A program made the position numbers and the translations under genes. Positions 51,501 to 64,000 of a DNA stretch of 64,000 bases are shown here, in pieces. Below the pieces are notes generated by a model that saw only the letters and a program-made list of their open reading frames with translations, did not search any database and was not told where the DNA came from. Within the stretch, counting starts at the first letter, position 1; each line of letters begins with the position of its first letter. The stretch is from Centropus unirufus (taxonomy: Eukaryota; Chordata; Aves; Cuculiformes; Centropidae), in contig VYZI01000012.1 in assembly GCA_013397695.1 (NCBI GenBank), positions 5,366,165-5,430,164 of the forward strand. The letters are read 5' to 3'.

Positions 51501-53040
51501 AGCAAGCTCTGCACCTCTCTTCGTGAACTGCAGAATCCTTTAATCTTTTGCATTTGCTGCAATTGCACCTACTTCAAAGCATTGCTGCAGGCATTGGAAA
51601 GCATCCTGGCACTCAGTGGGAATAAGGCGGGTATGTGAAATACTGTCATCACTTGGAAACTGCAGCCATTTCTGAAGTGCCAGTGTGATCTATCTTTACA
51701 AAAGGGCAACAGCATTATGCAACTCATTTGGGAATGTAGGGAAACTTGTTTGTATTGACTGTAATTTTGAAAAGAATATCTTTTTTAAAAAAAACCCAAA
51801 AAATAATTTATGGAAATAGAATGTAGTATAGTAATGGTAGCTGTACTTCTATACGGGTAAACACCATTCTGCCTAGTAGTTTTGAAATCAGCTTTAAGAA
51901 GATGAACCCTGGATGCAACTTAACCCCATTGCTCTGTGGGGTCTGGTGATACTGGAATGTAGCAAAGGGTCTTGGGGGAGAGCTGGAGAAGAGGGAGTGA
52001 AAGTGTTAATTTGACAAGGCAGTACTATGTTGGTTTTAGTAAAGAAGGTAGTCTGAATTTTAGCTATTCTCACTTGTCAGTCAACTGATCTTTTAAGAAA
52101 CAAAAATCTACTTTAAGGTATGTTAAGTTTTGGGTAAGCTAAATGGCAGCTGAGGTTGGAGAGGTCTTATAGAAGCCAGTATCAGTATAAACACTGTTGA
52201 GCATCCTGTTGGCTACTGTGAGAATTATCAAACTTGTAATGAAAATATTTGTCCTCTTTCAAGATCAATATACTTGTATGAATATGTAAAGAAGTGTGTC
52301 ACTTGCAGATACCTTGGTTTTGTGTTGGCTCGTATCTGGAAAAAAGGTTCCATTGTGAAAGTCAATATCATTAATGGCATCTGTTTACACCGAATTGTGC
52401 TTTAATATATACAGCTGCTGCTTTGACTTGCAAGATTACACGATGTTGTTCTTCATTGAAGGAATTTAATTGTGGAAGAAGCTGTAAGGTTTTATGGTAC
52501 TTAGATTGAGTTTTATTTTAAAGGCCATATTAAGAGCATTCTACAATTAAGTTTCAAAAGAATTAGGCACTATAATGTGTTTCAAGCTGACACTGTTGTA
52601 AAGAATTACAATTCTTAGAATATAAAAGGGACTAAATTGCTTCTAAAAGCTAAACCCAAGTGTGCTATAGTTTTTTGGTTGTGCAGTGTGCTTAAGTTAT
52701 GAACTTGTGTGGTACTAGGAACAGAAAGCAATTTCCAAGGTGTTTCCAAGGTTGGAGAAATACATAATCTTATAGTTATTGAGCTATCAAATAAATAACT
52801 TGTACCCCCAGTAAAAACTGGATCAGTTGGAAAGATGTCTTTTGTGGATAAAATAGAAGCCTAAGTGTTATTTTAAAGTATGTTTGCTGTATTATTCCAA
52901 CAACATTTTAGATCTTTGTGTGCTGTGTATCCACATTATCAATCAATATGCCCTAATGTCAGAGGAAGAAGAGCAATATCCAAGTTTAAGTTAGAAGAAT
53001 TAAAGATCATAGCATCCAGAAGAGTTTGGTAGATGTGTGG
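45530..53040. other. noncoding stretch, no gene seen
   Basis: No exon or RNA gene was recognised. Frames of up to 133 codons (49514-49915 minus; 48006-48395 plus against 48070-48441 minus; 50363-50758 minus) are mutually overlapping or domain-free. The patch at 50.1-50.6 kb is a little GC-richer but carries no promoter signature that I can defend. Confidence 0.65.
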
Positions 53041-53042
53041 TG

Positions 53043-53079
53043 TTTTTTTTTTTATTTACTTTTTTGGTTTTTTTTTTTC
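53043..53079. repeat. T-rich low-complexity tract
   Basis: Three T runs, the first of eleven bases, broken only by single or double non-T bases. Simple low-complexity sequence. Confidence 0.85.
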
Positions 53080-56000
53080 TTAAAAGAAAAACACATTCTA
53101 TGTTTTTCTGTTTGCAAATAAGTGATAAATATAAAAATTTTCTTTAGGAATTTACCTCCAATCTTTAATTGCTTTTGAAAAGGAAGGAACTAGACTGCAC
53201 TTTGATCTGTACTTAATAAACTTGATCTTGGTTTACACTTCCTTCTGCTATGAAAGATCAAAGGACACCTAAAGCGGAGACCTGCTTGTTTTTTTTGCAT
53301 GTTTAATGTGATGTTGTTTTGCTGTTGGTGTTGGAGACAGTTGTTTCCTCAAGGGAGTAAGCTCAGAATAGGTAGCAATTACTGTGTCTTTGTGATAACC
53401 ACTCTGTGTTAGTTATAGATGCCCAAACAGAATATAACCGGTTCACACTTGGACTTCTCTTAGCCCAGTTAGTTGGCAAAGATTAAACCTACAAACAAAG
53501 AAAGAGGTGAAAAAATAACATACATATTATATGGTGCTTTATAAAAATACATAATGTTTCCCTATAGAGATCGTAAAATCCACAGACAATTTATAGTAGT
53601 CTCAGTAAAAAAATAGTACATCCTGTACCTAAAAAAAAAGTCATGGCACAACATGGTCGATGCTGACATGAAGGAATTTGTTTACTGCTAGACGTGACAT
53701 CATTCACAAGGAACACGTGTTCTTTCTAATTAATCTTGACTAGCACACAACCTCTTACCTGCCCAGGCAAGAACAGATTAAGAATTACTGTACATCTGTA
53801 TAGTAAGAGGTCAGGCTGCCATATCAATTCCAAAATTCTAGCTTTCTGCATAGATGTATTTTAAGTATGGGATTGCAGTATTAGTGTTGAGGTTTAAATT
53901 TCATGATTAAAATGATTATTTTAATCCGCGTACTTGATTCCACAGACATGCTGGTCTGTAACCAAATACAACATAACTTCACTTTCGTTGCATGATTGCA
54001 TGAATTGTGGAATTAGTAAGTTCTACAGGTGACAATAAGAATACAGGTGAAACAGTGCATGCTAAATTAAATTGAACTCCTAGTTGAGAAATACACCATT
54101 CTTTAGTTTTTAACCTTACTTAATATATGGACATAATCTGCAATTATTTTTGGCTTACAAGTCCATAAATAGAATTGGTCCTAAAATTATATTTATCTTA
54201 TTTCTGGATGTTTTCTGGAAAAAAGTTAGTCTGGAATGGCTGACATATTGGATAATTATAGGAAAAAATTAGAAATAAAATTATGTTACCTGTTCATCTT
54301 TGTTTTTCCTTTAAAAAAAAACCAACAAACAAATCCTACATTGCTGTATTTTGATGATAAGGATTACTTGCTTCCTTTACTCAAAGATGTAAAACCTAAT
54401 ATTGTTGAGTTGTAAGTAGAGTATTGGAAGAATCTAAGAAATACCAGAGTTCTGAGATTTGCAGGTATCCACTGTATCAACAAAGCATAGTTTCTGGTGA
54501 ACTGGTCCTGCAAACTCAGCAATCCTTATGTTTGGCTCTGAGACCACCTGGGAATCCTGGGTACTGTAGGCACAAACCAAGAGGTCAAGATCAAACTCTT
54601 GGCAAATATTAGATCACAGATGCTGAACGAGCAGAAAGACTTCATTTGGCACAATTGCTGCTGCTGAGCTGACAGATGGGAATACAAACCCCTAAACAGC
54701 CTTTTCCTTCCCACTAGTAAAAGCTTTCTGCTAATCTAAGAATGGCTAATCAAACCCAGAAAGCAGCACTCTGTAATTGCATCTTTTTGGGCTAATGATA
54801 CTGTGTGTTATCTATCCATGAAAGTAAAAAAGTTTTGAGGAAAGCCAAAAATTTCTTTTGAGTTTTTCTCAAAAGAGAACGTAGGACAGATATTACCAGG
54901 AGATGAATAAGACAAGTGTGGACCTTGTGATTGATAAACAAGACTTGGGTTTTGCCAATTCCAGCATAATAAGTAGGTTTGATGAATTGTTCTGGGGGAG
55001 GGCTGATAATATAAATATATTTATGCACTAGGTTTGTACATCTGTGTAGGAACAAAAAGGAAAGAGAAATAAATTACAACTGCAGGATTACTGGGAGCCA
55101 AATTTTCTGTCTCTTAGCATTATGAATGAAAACTATTTTCTGGATGTCTGGTGCTCATAATTATTGTTGTTGTTAGTTTGTCCTGTCTTTTCATATTATT
55201 TTAAGACTTTCTATCTGAAAAACTATTTTCACTTTGTTTGAATATAGTGATGTTTAGGTTTTCTAGAATTCACTCTTTAATGGCTTTGTTTGCAGACATA
55301 CCAGGTAATTGGCACCGAGAAAAACAATAGTTTTCCAACCATTTTCCTATAGTTGAGTGGTGTCTCTCCTCTCTCAATGCTTTGATCTCGGTAGATTTCT
55401 TTTTCCCAAGAAGTTCTAGACAACAGTGTTTAAATTTCATTAAGGACTAATCAGATGTTCATGAAGTTGAGCCAGAGAATGAGGTTGCTTCCCTGTCTCC
55501 ATTTTTGACAGCTGCACTTTTTAAAAAATTTTATTTATTGCTTCCCTCCTCTGATGATCTTACACTAGTAGTCATACCATTGTTTCCTTTTCCAGAGAGA
55601 GTAAGGTCACACAAAGTGGGCTGCTGAGGGCCTCAGTGCAGTAGCTGAGCTCCGGCTTTTGTGATTGTGAAATTTTTGCAATACCTTTCCATGCCTGGAT
55701 TAGAAGAGCTGAGCATATTTGTTCTTCGCTGTTACTGCTGATTTTCCTATTATAGATATGGCGATGACCTAAAAACATCTCTAAAGAAAACTAGCGTTCC
55801 AGCAGAACGGGAAAAATGAACAGATCTATGTCAGTCCATACACTGACCATAGGCAGCTTCACTGCTGTGAGAGTTTTCCAAAGCGTTGTAACTTACAGTG
55901 CAGGTCAGTTTTTTTTTTTTCTTGGCTCAGCATTTTGAGTAGTAGGAGGACTGTGCTTTTGGAGGGCTTAAAATGGGAGCCCCAGGTGCAGGTCTTTGAT

Positions 56001-59000
56001 AGCCCCAGTCAGACAACACACTGTTCTTCAGTAGGCTGATTGTGTAGCCCTCTAATTTGATGATTGACCATTAGAAATGCTTTACATTTTTTCAGTCCTA
56101 CTCTTTGCAACTGAGCTAACAGATAAGAAGGCTGAAGTGCCCACTTCACTCAGGTCCATGGCACTACTCCCACCTCCTTCAGGAGAGCTAATTTTAGTTT
56201 TTTCTCCTAGTCTTCCTCTGTTTTTTCTATTTCCCTTTCTACTAAAGGATTTCTCTAATAGGGGCAAAAAGAAAAAGGCTGGTGGTGTATATTTTCTCAG
56301 GGTACTTACTGAATGCAAGAGTAAAGAATAAGACCCATATATATGATAAGCTACTCTTGGATTGTGGTGAATTACCTCTTTGACCAACTGTTTATCTGCA
56401 TGGGATTTTGGGTGGATGGATAAAATGGACATGCCGCAGTAACTAAGGGTCAGGGAGGGTAAAATTCAAAAGCACATCAATATCTTTCATTTTTTCAAAG
56501 ATTTTTCTTGCTGAGCTACTACATGAAACAGATAATCAACTAAGTAACACTGTCACTAAGTCTACAAACATCCTGCTAAAGGCATAAACGTAATGAGGAA
56601 GAATTAAGAGTTCTCTTGTAAAACTAGGGCCAAAAATCTGCCTTGATATAAACCAAGAGTGTTCAGTACTTGATTATTGGTATTTATATTTATTGAAGTA
56701 TGAAGGTCAATATCTGTTTACTGGTGGCAACCGTAAAAAAAACCAAGATAAATTAGGTTTCCTGAGATATATCCTTGCCTTCGTACACTCAAGTGACAAA
56801 TGTGTCACCCTGAGGGTTGCTTGTGATAACTGTCCTGTGCAGGAGAGCTCAGCACGATGTACCATACCAGGCCGGCAGAACTGCAGGGTAAGGCGGAAGA
56901 GCTGCTGTGACGTAGAATTCTGTGTGCTGTTAATATCTTCCCATTCAGCCGAGTGCATCTGGGGGGCAGCTCATGCCGTTAACTGACCTGCATCTTGGAG
57001 TTTGTTTCCGTACCCATTCTTCAAGTGCCATGGAATTAAAATGTTGAACAAACCAGCCTGGTAAACTTGGCAGATTCTGACTTTATTCATGAAGACAGAT
57101 CCAATGTTCCCTGACAAATTGTTCCAGAAAACTGTCTTGTAAAATATAGTATCCACTAGTTTCTTAATACTGAACAACGCTGTAGAAAATACAGTGCCTG
57201 GTGCAGAGTGAATCTGAAATGATTTAGCATACTTGATTGTTAACTGAGCTAACTATCCTGTGAGTGCATCGGCTGCCATCTGTCCATTTACTGACAGCCT
57301 TGTCAGGGGAAAAAAATTCTTGAGAGTTGGCAGTGGTCCAGTTTGCCGCAGGTCTGCTTTCTAGTGTTTTTGTAACAGATGTTGTGCCACATGCCCAAAG
57401 CTGCTGCCTGTAAGCTGCTGTGTGCTCAAATTTTTCAATTTGAGGGGGTGCCTGACTGTCTTTGACACAAGATCTGCGTTTATTTCAGCAGCCCATTATG
57501 GGGTGCCTTTGTTATAACGATAATCTGATGAAAGCCAGAGCCAAAACCTCTAGGCCTCTGTCCCAGGTTTACTGATGACTTCAGTTGGACGTTGGATTGG
57601 CCTCGACTTGCTAGTTGTTAATATTTTTCACCTTTTCAGTTTAATTCTGTGTATTATAAAGCACAACGTTTATAAAATACTTAGCATGGAAATAGGGAGC
57701 CCTCAAGTTTGCACTGTGCTCTCAAGGAATTTGGTGGCCTCTTGCTAGCAGGGATGCTCCCGAAGTGTTTACGTACATAGACACCCTGCTTCTGATGAAC
57801 AGGCAAGCTAGAAATTGCATTGAATTCTTCATCCTCTCTTTTCTTCCATACATAACATAATTCCAGTGTAAGCCAGTTGATCCTAAATTAATGCAAATAA
57901 CCAAGGTGAGGTCAGAGCTTCAGAAACTGCTGTGTTATTTCAATTCCATGATTAAAATGCCTTGCTCCTCCTGTGAAGCTTGTTTTTGTCAGCAGAGTAG
58001 CAGGAGGGAATTATCATCTTCCTGCAGCAACCCCTGCTGCTGCTGATAGAAAAGATTTCTTCTCTCCTTCCTTGCTTTTCATTAACCAAAAGCAAAAAGA
58101 AAAAAAAGGCAATTAGGCAATGCAACACACAACATCATGTATACCTGTACACTCTACATGTCATCCATTTCAAGAGGCGTTTGCCACATAAAACTAATAA
58201 CATCATTTTAACTGAATATTTCTTCCATCCTAGTTTATATTTCCACTTGATCACTTCATAGTGAACTGCCTGTATGATTTCTTGGAGGATGAAATATGGT
58301 TTGACTGTGCCTGTTCAGCTGTAAAAGCAACTGCCCGTTGATTTGCTGCCAACTGTGTGTGTAAATAAAAATATAAAACGAGGTGACCTATTTTATGTGT
58401 TTAGGCATGGGAAACTTACAGATCTCAATAATGTATTTATCACCTTCCCCTGGAACATTTGTTGTTTCTTCAGCATGGGGCTCAACTTGCCTTTGTACCT
58501 TGTCTGAGCTTCTCTGAGTTTCAAATATTTGGTTCAGAGTCCTGCTTTTTAAAGTATGAATCGAATGTGTACAAAACGAAAATGTGATTACAAGAATAAA
58601 TCTTCTTGATTAGTCTCCATGGTATGATCTGTTAAATGGCATTTACCTGTAAGGAAAATGCATCCTGTGTTCAGGGAGCACTGCTGGAGTCCTGAAGCAG
58701 TGTTATATTTAGAATATCCTGAATTTTGAGTAAGACCTTCATAATATCTCTAACTAGAATACTAATTAGGTAGTTAATCTAGGATCTCAGGCTGAGAAAT
58801 GCTACTAGTTCATGTTATGCGTGCTGACTTCTGTTACTCAGCAACAAATGCCACTCTTGCCAGATCAGTTATTAACAAATCTTAAAAATGTGTTCAGTAA
58901 AAGCTTAATACCTAAGAAATTACTTGGAAGGCTGTAAATGCCTTAGCATACTGAATATAATTCAGAACAACAGAAAGATGAGTATTGTAGAGTATTTATG

Positions 59001-62000
59001 ATGATTTAAAAAAACACGTAAAAAAAAGCCATGGAAAAGTAAAATTCAATTTACTGTTTCAACAATGCATACTTTACAAATGTACATAGTATAGTTTATG
59101 GAGGCATTTAGCTGAAGAAGGCAGAAAATGTGAAATAATGCAAGAGGCAATATATTCATCTACAGTTGAAAATGTGTAATTGCTGTCCTAGAGATCAGAA
59201 GTTATTGCAGTGAAGCAGAACAAGAAACAATATTTTAAGATGCCAGTACAGAGCAGAGTGAAAGAGAGAAACTTCACTTAAGTCAGGTGAAGACACAGCA
59301 TTTATGTCTTGTCTGATAAAATACTACACCTTTCTGTAACTACTAGTGTAAGAATAGTTAGAACAATCTGTAACTATAACAAGCATTTTGTTTTCCATAT
59401 TGTACATAATTTATATTCCATAAAAGCAAGTGTTTGCAGTATTTCTCTAAAATATAGACAGCAAATTCTAGAACAGTTGCATAGGGAGGATTTCTCCGGT
59501 TCTTACCTGTTTAATCCAGAGCCAGATGTTGAACGTTCTGGTGCATAACTGCTTGTGCCAGTGCTCCAGGATGCAGAACAATTCTTATTGTGCAGTGTAT
59601 GCATTGGTACAGATGCTGAGATATCACTGATAGTGGTACAAATAGTTTTGAAGACAAGCATTAAAAGCAAAGAACTTGAAAGTTCATATATAAACAAGGC
59701 TACGCAGAAGAAGCATTACTTTATCTCTTGTTTATCCTTCTAATCCTGAAGTCAGGCGATCTGCCTCTCCCTTGCCTTTTCTCCATTGCTTAGCAACACT
59801 CATGGGTGAACTTACTTAAAGCAGAGCTTTGTTCCCAGATGTGATTTCAGTAATATTTGCAGGCTCAACAGTTCTGAGAAGTAAAAATCAGCCCCCTTTC
59901 TCTCCACCACCATTAGCCTACTTTGTTAAATAGTATCTCCTTCCTCTGCTTCTGTACCTGAGGCATGTTTCGGTTTTTGTTTCTACTGTTTTGATTTAAC
60001 CAAGAGTGATGTGGAAGGAGGGGGGAGGTTCAAATAAAGCTTTAATTACGGAGAACTCTCGTACCATTTGTACAACAAAGCTGCGTGTTGGGCATAGATT
60101 TGGAGTATAACTGCAGAATGGGTCAAGAAAAGAACTGTTATTTCTCTCCACTCAATCTTATTTTTCAAGCTGAGATTGAATAAATGGTATTTTTCATGCC
60201 AATATTTACATACTGAATTGGTATGACCAACTGCATTTCACAATAGAGCCTTGAATAATAAGCAGGGGGATGCTACAGTAGCTAATTGCTTCCTACATAG
60301 TTTCTCTATTTTTGGCAACAAAGTGTCATTTCAGCACTTCCTAGAAATGTTCTGTTTGCCGGGATAACCTGTATTTGCATTCAGTTCTATTTTTGGAGGC
60401 TGATCTGTTTTATCCATTCTGTTTCCCTTTCCTTCCCCTGGCTGTTTCTCTGTAGTCCACTAAACTTTCATTTCTGTGAGTGTGTTTTGTATGTGTTTTC
60501 TTCTGCAAGCCAGAAAGTGTTGCTGTAACTTTTTCTGATCTTAGAGCCAAGCTGGGCTGCTCACAGAATCGACTTCTGTTGAAATGCAAACATTTCTATG
60601 GAGGTCTTGCAATTCAAGTACACAACACTATGCTTATATGAAAGACCTATGTAAAAGCTAGGAGTAAGTCTCAAGAAGTTGTATTTCCCCAACGGTGGCA
60701 ACAACCATGTTGCTGGTGGCTTCAAAACTCTGTTTTGAAATGAATGACTTGCTGGTCGATCATGGAAAACCTTGGAACTTTTGCCAGGCAGAATGATCTA
60801 ATGTAAGGGCTTTTATATTTGGGTGTACCTATCATGGATTTTGAGTTGACAAACGAGTGGGTTACCCACCTTGTGAAAACAGTATTTCTGGGTGGCCTGT
60901 TGTTCAGAAGGGAGGAGGCGTGCACTCCCAGCTCACTGAGCTCTAAGGCAATGAATGAAAAAAGACACTCTGTGAAAAGGCAAAGCATATAAAATGTAAT
61001 GGCAAATATTTAACACACTGTGCAGGATAGTCACAAAGTAGGTTCTAGGAAAAGGTCAAAGAATTTCTATGATGACTTGGAGAACTATAATTTATCTGGA
61101 TCTGAAACCTACTTGCCTTGGTTTGGATAGAAACCAAAGGTTATTGTGCTTTCTTTCACTGGGCCTTGTGTAATGGAGCTTTGCTGAAGGATACTGTCCT
61201 TTCAACAGGAGGTTGAATTAATGAAGGTCTGTGTATCCTTAAATGAAGTTATGTCTAAAATAAAGGAATGTCTGCAAACTCTTATGACAAGAGTACTGAA
61301 AAACTTTGATTCCTTATTCTATCTCCTGTATATTAGCTGCTGACTTCCTACTGCTGCACCTTGTTTCTCCCCTGAAATTGCCCTATCCCCTTCATAATCT
61401 TTTGTTCTAGCTGTGTAGTTTCTTAAGTGCATATTTTGAGCAAACCCAAAACAGAAGAGGAAATGAAATGACTGAGAAGGTAAGTTAATTCTTTTGTCTG
61501 AGAAAAGCACTTCACTTCTATATAATTGTTGTCAATACAAACACATTTTTCAATTCGTTCAATAATTTTTTAAATGTATACCTGGGAGTTGTTTCTGACT
61601 GCATGGCGTCTCTGAGGAGTCTTCTAGTTACCTCAGTGGGCAGAGGAAACATTTGCTAGGTGTTATGTGTGCACAGGTAGTGTCCTTGGGGGTACTCTAA
61701 CCCTTCCAGTCTCCATCCCCAAGCTTTTTTTTTATTTTCCTGGTCCTGTGGTTGCTTCCATACCCGAGTTTGTTTTTTGTTTTTTTTTTCTGACAGAGAA
61801 TACTGTGGTATATTGATCTAACATCCTATGGTATTCCTCTACTTTATGTGATTTTACTACAAATCTTGCATTGGGTTTATGAACAGAAGCCATGAATCCT
61901 CTTTTGGTGGAAACTTTCTCTGAGTTTATGTTGTGGGCTAATTTCCTTGTGGAATGTTGGATGCATGTGATTATTGCCAGCATGAAACTTCTGTTAATTC

Positions 62001-63190
62001 CTCAGAAAAGCATACAAAGATGCGTAATTCCAGGCTGTCCTGTAATGTACTGTGCTTGTGTATTGAGGCATTTTGTTGCTCTACAGGACATGCTTGCCTC
62101 TCTTTGTTTATGTTGCAGTGGAGTTTGTAGTTCAAAGTCATATGAAAGTTAAAGATGATACACTCTGACTCTGAAGATGACACGTATACTTACTTTCTGT
62201 ACAGTATTGTTCTACCACATTTCCCTGTCACTGTGTGCAGTCAGACAGCAGAATGCTTGAATATTTTTCTCTTCTCGTCCCTTAAGTGAAAGTTGTTTTT
62301 TTTTTTTTCAAAGAGTTAATTGAAGAACAGAGACGCCAGTTGTTGTCTGAATTTAGTCTAAACAGCAATAGGCAAGTGAAAGCATTGCTCTGTGCTGAGA
62401 ACCACTTGTACCAGAAAAGTGGAAGAGCAAAAGGTGTTAAATGGTCTTTGAACCACAATATCCTCTAATCTACATGAATGGCTTTGACGTTGTGATGTTT
62501 CCATATGAATTCTTATAAAGCCAAAAGGAACTGTTAATTGCTTTGTTACTGTGAAAGTTGCTGATGCTTTGAAGGTGAAAATCTCTATTAATGCTAGTGA
62601 TTTTTCTAATTTTTTAGATACTGTTTTATTTTTTAGCCAGTATGCATTAGAAATTGTATCTCTGGGGTGATCTGAACAAACAACGGGCAGCTCAGTTGCT
62701 CTCATTATTGGCCCTTCTCAGGTGAGGGGGTATTCTGCCTTTGCCCTTTCAATTCCTTTTGCACTTTGTTGAAATCCTGCTGAATTTGTCATTTTGGCAG
62801 AAACCCTGAAAAATGCTGCTTTTATTTGGAACAAAATGAAATGCTTGACTTTGAGCATGTGTTCAAAGGGGTGTGGAAAACAAGGGCTAGAAAAGTGGAG
62901 AAACTTGAGTCCTGTTGTGGGAGTTTTCTCAAGGGCTGCTCTGCAGTAAAACTTATGTTCTTTGTGCTAAGGACTTGGATCAATATGGAGTATAGTTGTG
63001 AACCAAGATCACACAACTATTTTAAGGGACAGTCCCAAATACCTAGGCTGTGAACTATGGTCATTGTTGTAGCAGGTGATTCTAAAACCTCTCTTCTTTC
63101 CATCTGAGCTATTGCTGCTGTCAGCATTTGAGATCTGCCCACCTCTTCCCCATTTTTTTCCCCTGTGCAAAACTGTTCTGTGAATTTTCA
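53080..63190. other. noncoding stretch, no gene seen
   Basis: No exon, RNA gene or transposon was recognised. Frames of 60-116 codons occur on both strands (for example 56077-56331 plus within 56082-56432 minus) without domains. The section 57.2-58.1 kb is relatively free of homopolymers and could hold conserved noncoding sequence, but I see no specific motif arrangement to support a call. Confidence 0.6.
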
Positions 63191-63197
63191 AGTTCTT

Positions 63198-63618
63198 ATA
63201 GAATCACTAAGGTTGGAAAAGACTTCCTAAGATCACCCATTCCAACTCTCTGCCCAACACTACCTTCCTTATGAAACCATGCTTTGAAGTGCTGTGTCTA
63301 TAGGGTTTTTTAACACCTCCAGAGATGAAAACTCCACCACTTCCCTGGGCAGCCTGTTCCAAGGCTTGACCACTCTCTCAGTAAAGACCTTTCTTTAATA
63401 TCCAACCTAAACTTCCCTTGATGTAACTTGAGGCTATTTCCTCTCATCTTACCTCTTATTATTTGGGAGAAGACAACCGCACCCACTTTGGCACCACCCC
63501 CTTTCAGGTAGTCATAGAGAATGATAAGCTCTCCCATCAGCATCCTCTTCTCCAGTCTAAATAAGCCCTGTTCCCTCAGCCGCTCCTCATAAGATTTCTT
63601 CTCCATACAGCCTTTCCT
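63198..63618 (-). mobile_element. CR1 LINE 3' fragment (5'-truncated)
   Basis: The left end, ATAGAATCACTAAGGTTGG, is the reverse complement of the classic bird CR1 3' end. The order of words that follows (TTGGAAAAGAC, CATTCCAACTCT, CTTCCCTGGGCAGCCTGTTCC, CCTTTCTTTAAT, CTCAGCCGCTCCTCATAAGA) matches the CR1 3' UTR and ORF2 C-terminus read on the minus strand. Similarity ends around 63618, so this is a typical 5'-truncated insertion of about 420 bp. No flanking target-site duplication is expected for CR1 and none was seen. It is better preserved than the copy at 45 kb, suggesting a younger insertion or a different subfamily. Confidence 0.92.
63310..63606 (-). pseudogene. CR1 ORF2 C-terminal remnant, frameshifted
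   Basis: A 98-codon minus-strand open frame contains words characteristic of the C-terminal end of CR1 ORF2 (the LINE endonuclease/reverse-transcriptase protein): SYEERLREQGLFRLEKR early, DYLKGG near residue 33, FSQ, and KFRLDIKE near residue 65. After that the frame departs from the family. The expected downstream words (FTER, NRLPREVVE) are present in a neighbouring frame, so a one-base deletion lies near 63386-63396 and the printed tail is out of frame. The endonuclease and catalytic reverse-transcriptase domains are absent because the element is 5'-truncated, so it has no activity. Family words are from memory; no alignment was run. Confidence 0.8.
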
Positions 63619-63619
63619 T

Positions 63620-64000
63620 AATTAGGAAAAGTAACTTGTTCTGGATCTTTATTTTTTTTTCACCAGAAAAAGCAGAATGCTCCTGAAAATTTTTTGTTAC
63701 TGAGTTCTAGCACATATTGCTGTTATGTTCTTGACTTTCCAACTCTCTCACCTTTGTGACTTGGTATTTTTCATATCTTGTTTTTTATCTCTGTTCTTGA
63801 ACTCTACGGGAATAAATGTGCAATTTTGGATGCATCTGAGAGCAGAGAAGGAACTTGGACTGAGCAGACTCAAGTGTTATTCTGATATAAATGGCGTGTA
63901 AAAACTGTGTAAAATAGATTTGTTGTTACTGGCATCAGACTTTGTGCTGCACACTTGAAAGGATCCCACACGACCTATAAAACCAAAACAGGTTATTTTT
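63620..64000. other. noncoding stretch, no gene seen
   Basis: Unique-looking AT-rich sequence beyond the CR1 insertion, with short T runs and no open frame of interest. Confidence 0.6.

Noticed and set aside
1289..53718. Scattered CACGTG E-boxes, including palindromic AACACGTGTT at 47784 and GAACACGTGTTC at 53711
   Set aside because: About eight were found, matching the rough chance expectation. The 53.7 kb site resembles a steroid-receptor palindrome, but its 2-base spacer is wrong for that class.
58843..58855. X-box-like GTTACT-C-AGCAAC, and a similar one at 59785-59797
   Set aside because: Half-sites deviate from the RFX consensus and the spacer is one base. Not comparable with the two perfect sites.
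7810..60380. Six perfect POU octamers ATGCAAAT/ATTTGCAT (7810, 19217, 22092, 26373, 37819, 60373)
   Set aside because: I estimate about four expected by chance at this base composition, so the count carries no signal. Only the 19.2 kb copy sits in an otherwise interesting block.

Overview
This looks like nuclear DNA of a bird, or less likely another sauropsid. The base composition is AT-rich (roughly 38% GC by eye). Repeat content is very low, and the only recognisable transposons are two 5'-truncated CR1 LINE fragments of the type abundant in birds. One at 45039-45435 and one at 63198-63618 lie in the same orientation, with the LINE sense strand on the minus strand. There is no sign of bacterial, phage or organellar sequence. 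A 15-base run of N at 17173-17187 marks an assembly gap.

I could not support any host protein-coding gene. All open frames are short (the longest is 162 codons and overlaps the antisense of a CR1 copy), overlap one another on both strands, have unbiased composition and show no recognisable domain. The window is therefore best read as intergenic DNA or the inside of a very large intron. An isolated short exon of fewer than about 50 codons could be present and escape a reading by eye.

Layout: 1-3.6 kb, plain AT-rich sequence with a TTTA microsatellite. 3.7-5.0 kb, the most enhancer-like stretch: a candidate conserved noncoding element rich in homeodomain-type motifs, followed by an RFX X-box. 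5-17 kb, plain sequence with an AT-rich inverted repeat, a homeodomain-motif cluster and a G-quadruplex motif. 17.1-17.2 kb, the assembly gap with a suspicious duplicated edge. 17.2-29 kb, plain sequence with another candidate regulatory stretch (19.1-19.3 kb), two C-rich G-quadruplex motifs, a second RFX X-box (25.7 kb) and a 10-bp tandem repeat carrying DR4 nuclear-receptor half-sites (26.6 kb). 29-45 kb, homopolymers and AT microsatellites only. 45.0-45.5 kb, an internally deleted CR1 fragment and a 20-bp palindrome. 45.5-63 kb, unremarkable. 63.2-63.6 kb, a second CR1 fragment with a frameshift in its ORF2 remnant.

No genes can be shown to work together here. If the window has a function, it is probably cis-regulatory. 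The least chance-like signals are two full X-box palindromes about 21 kb apart and the DR4 array. I found no evidence of a novel protein or RNA system.
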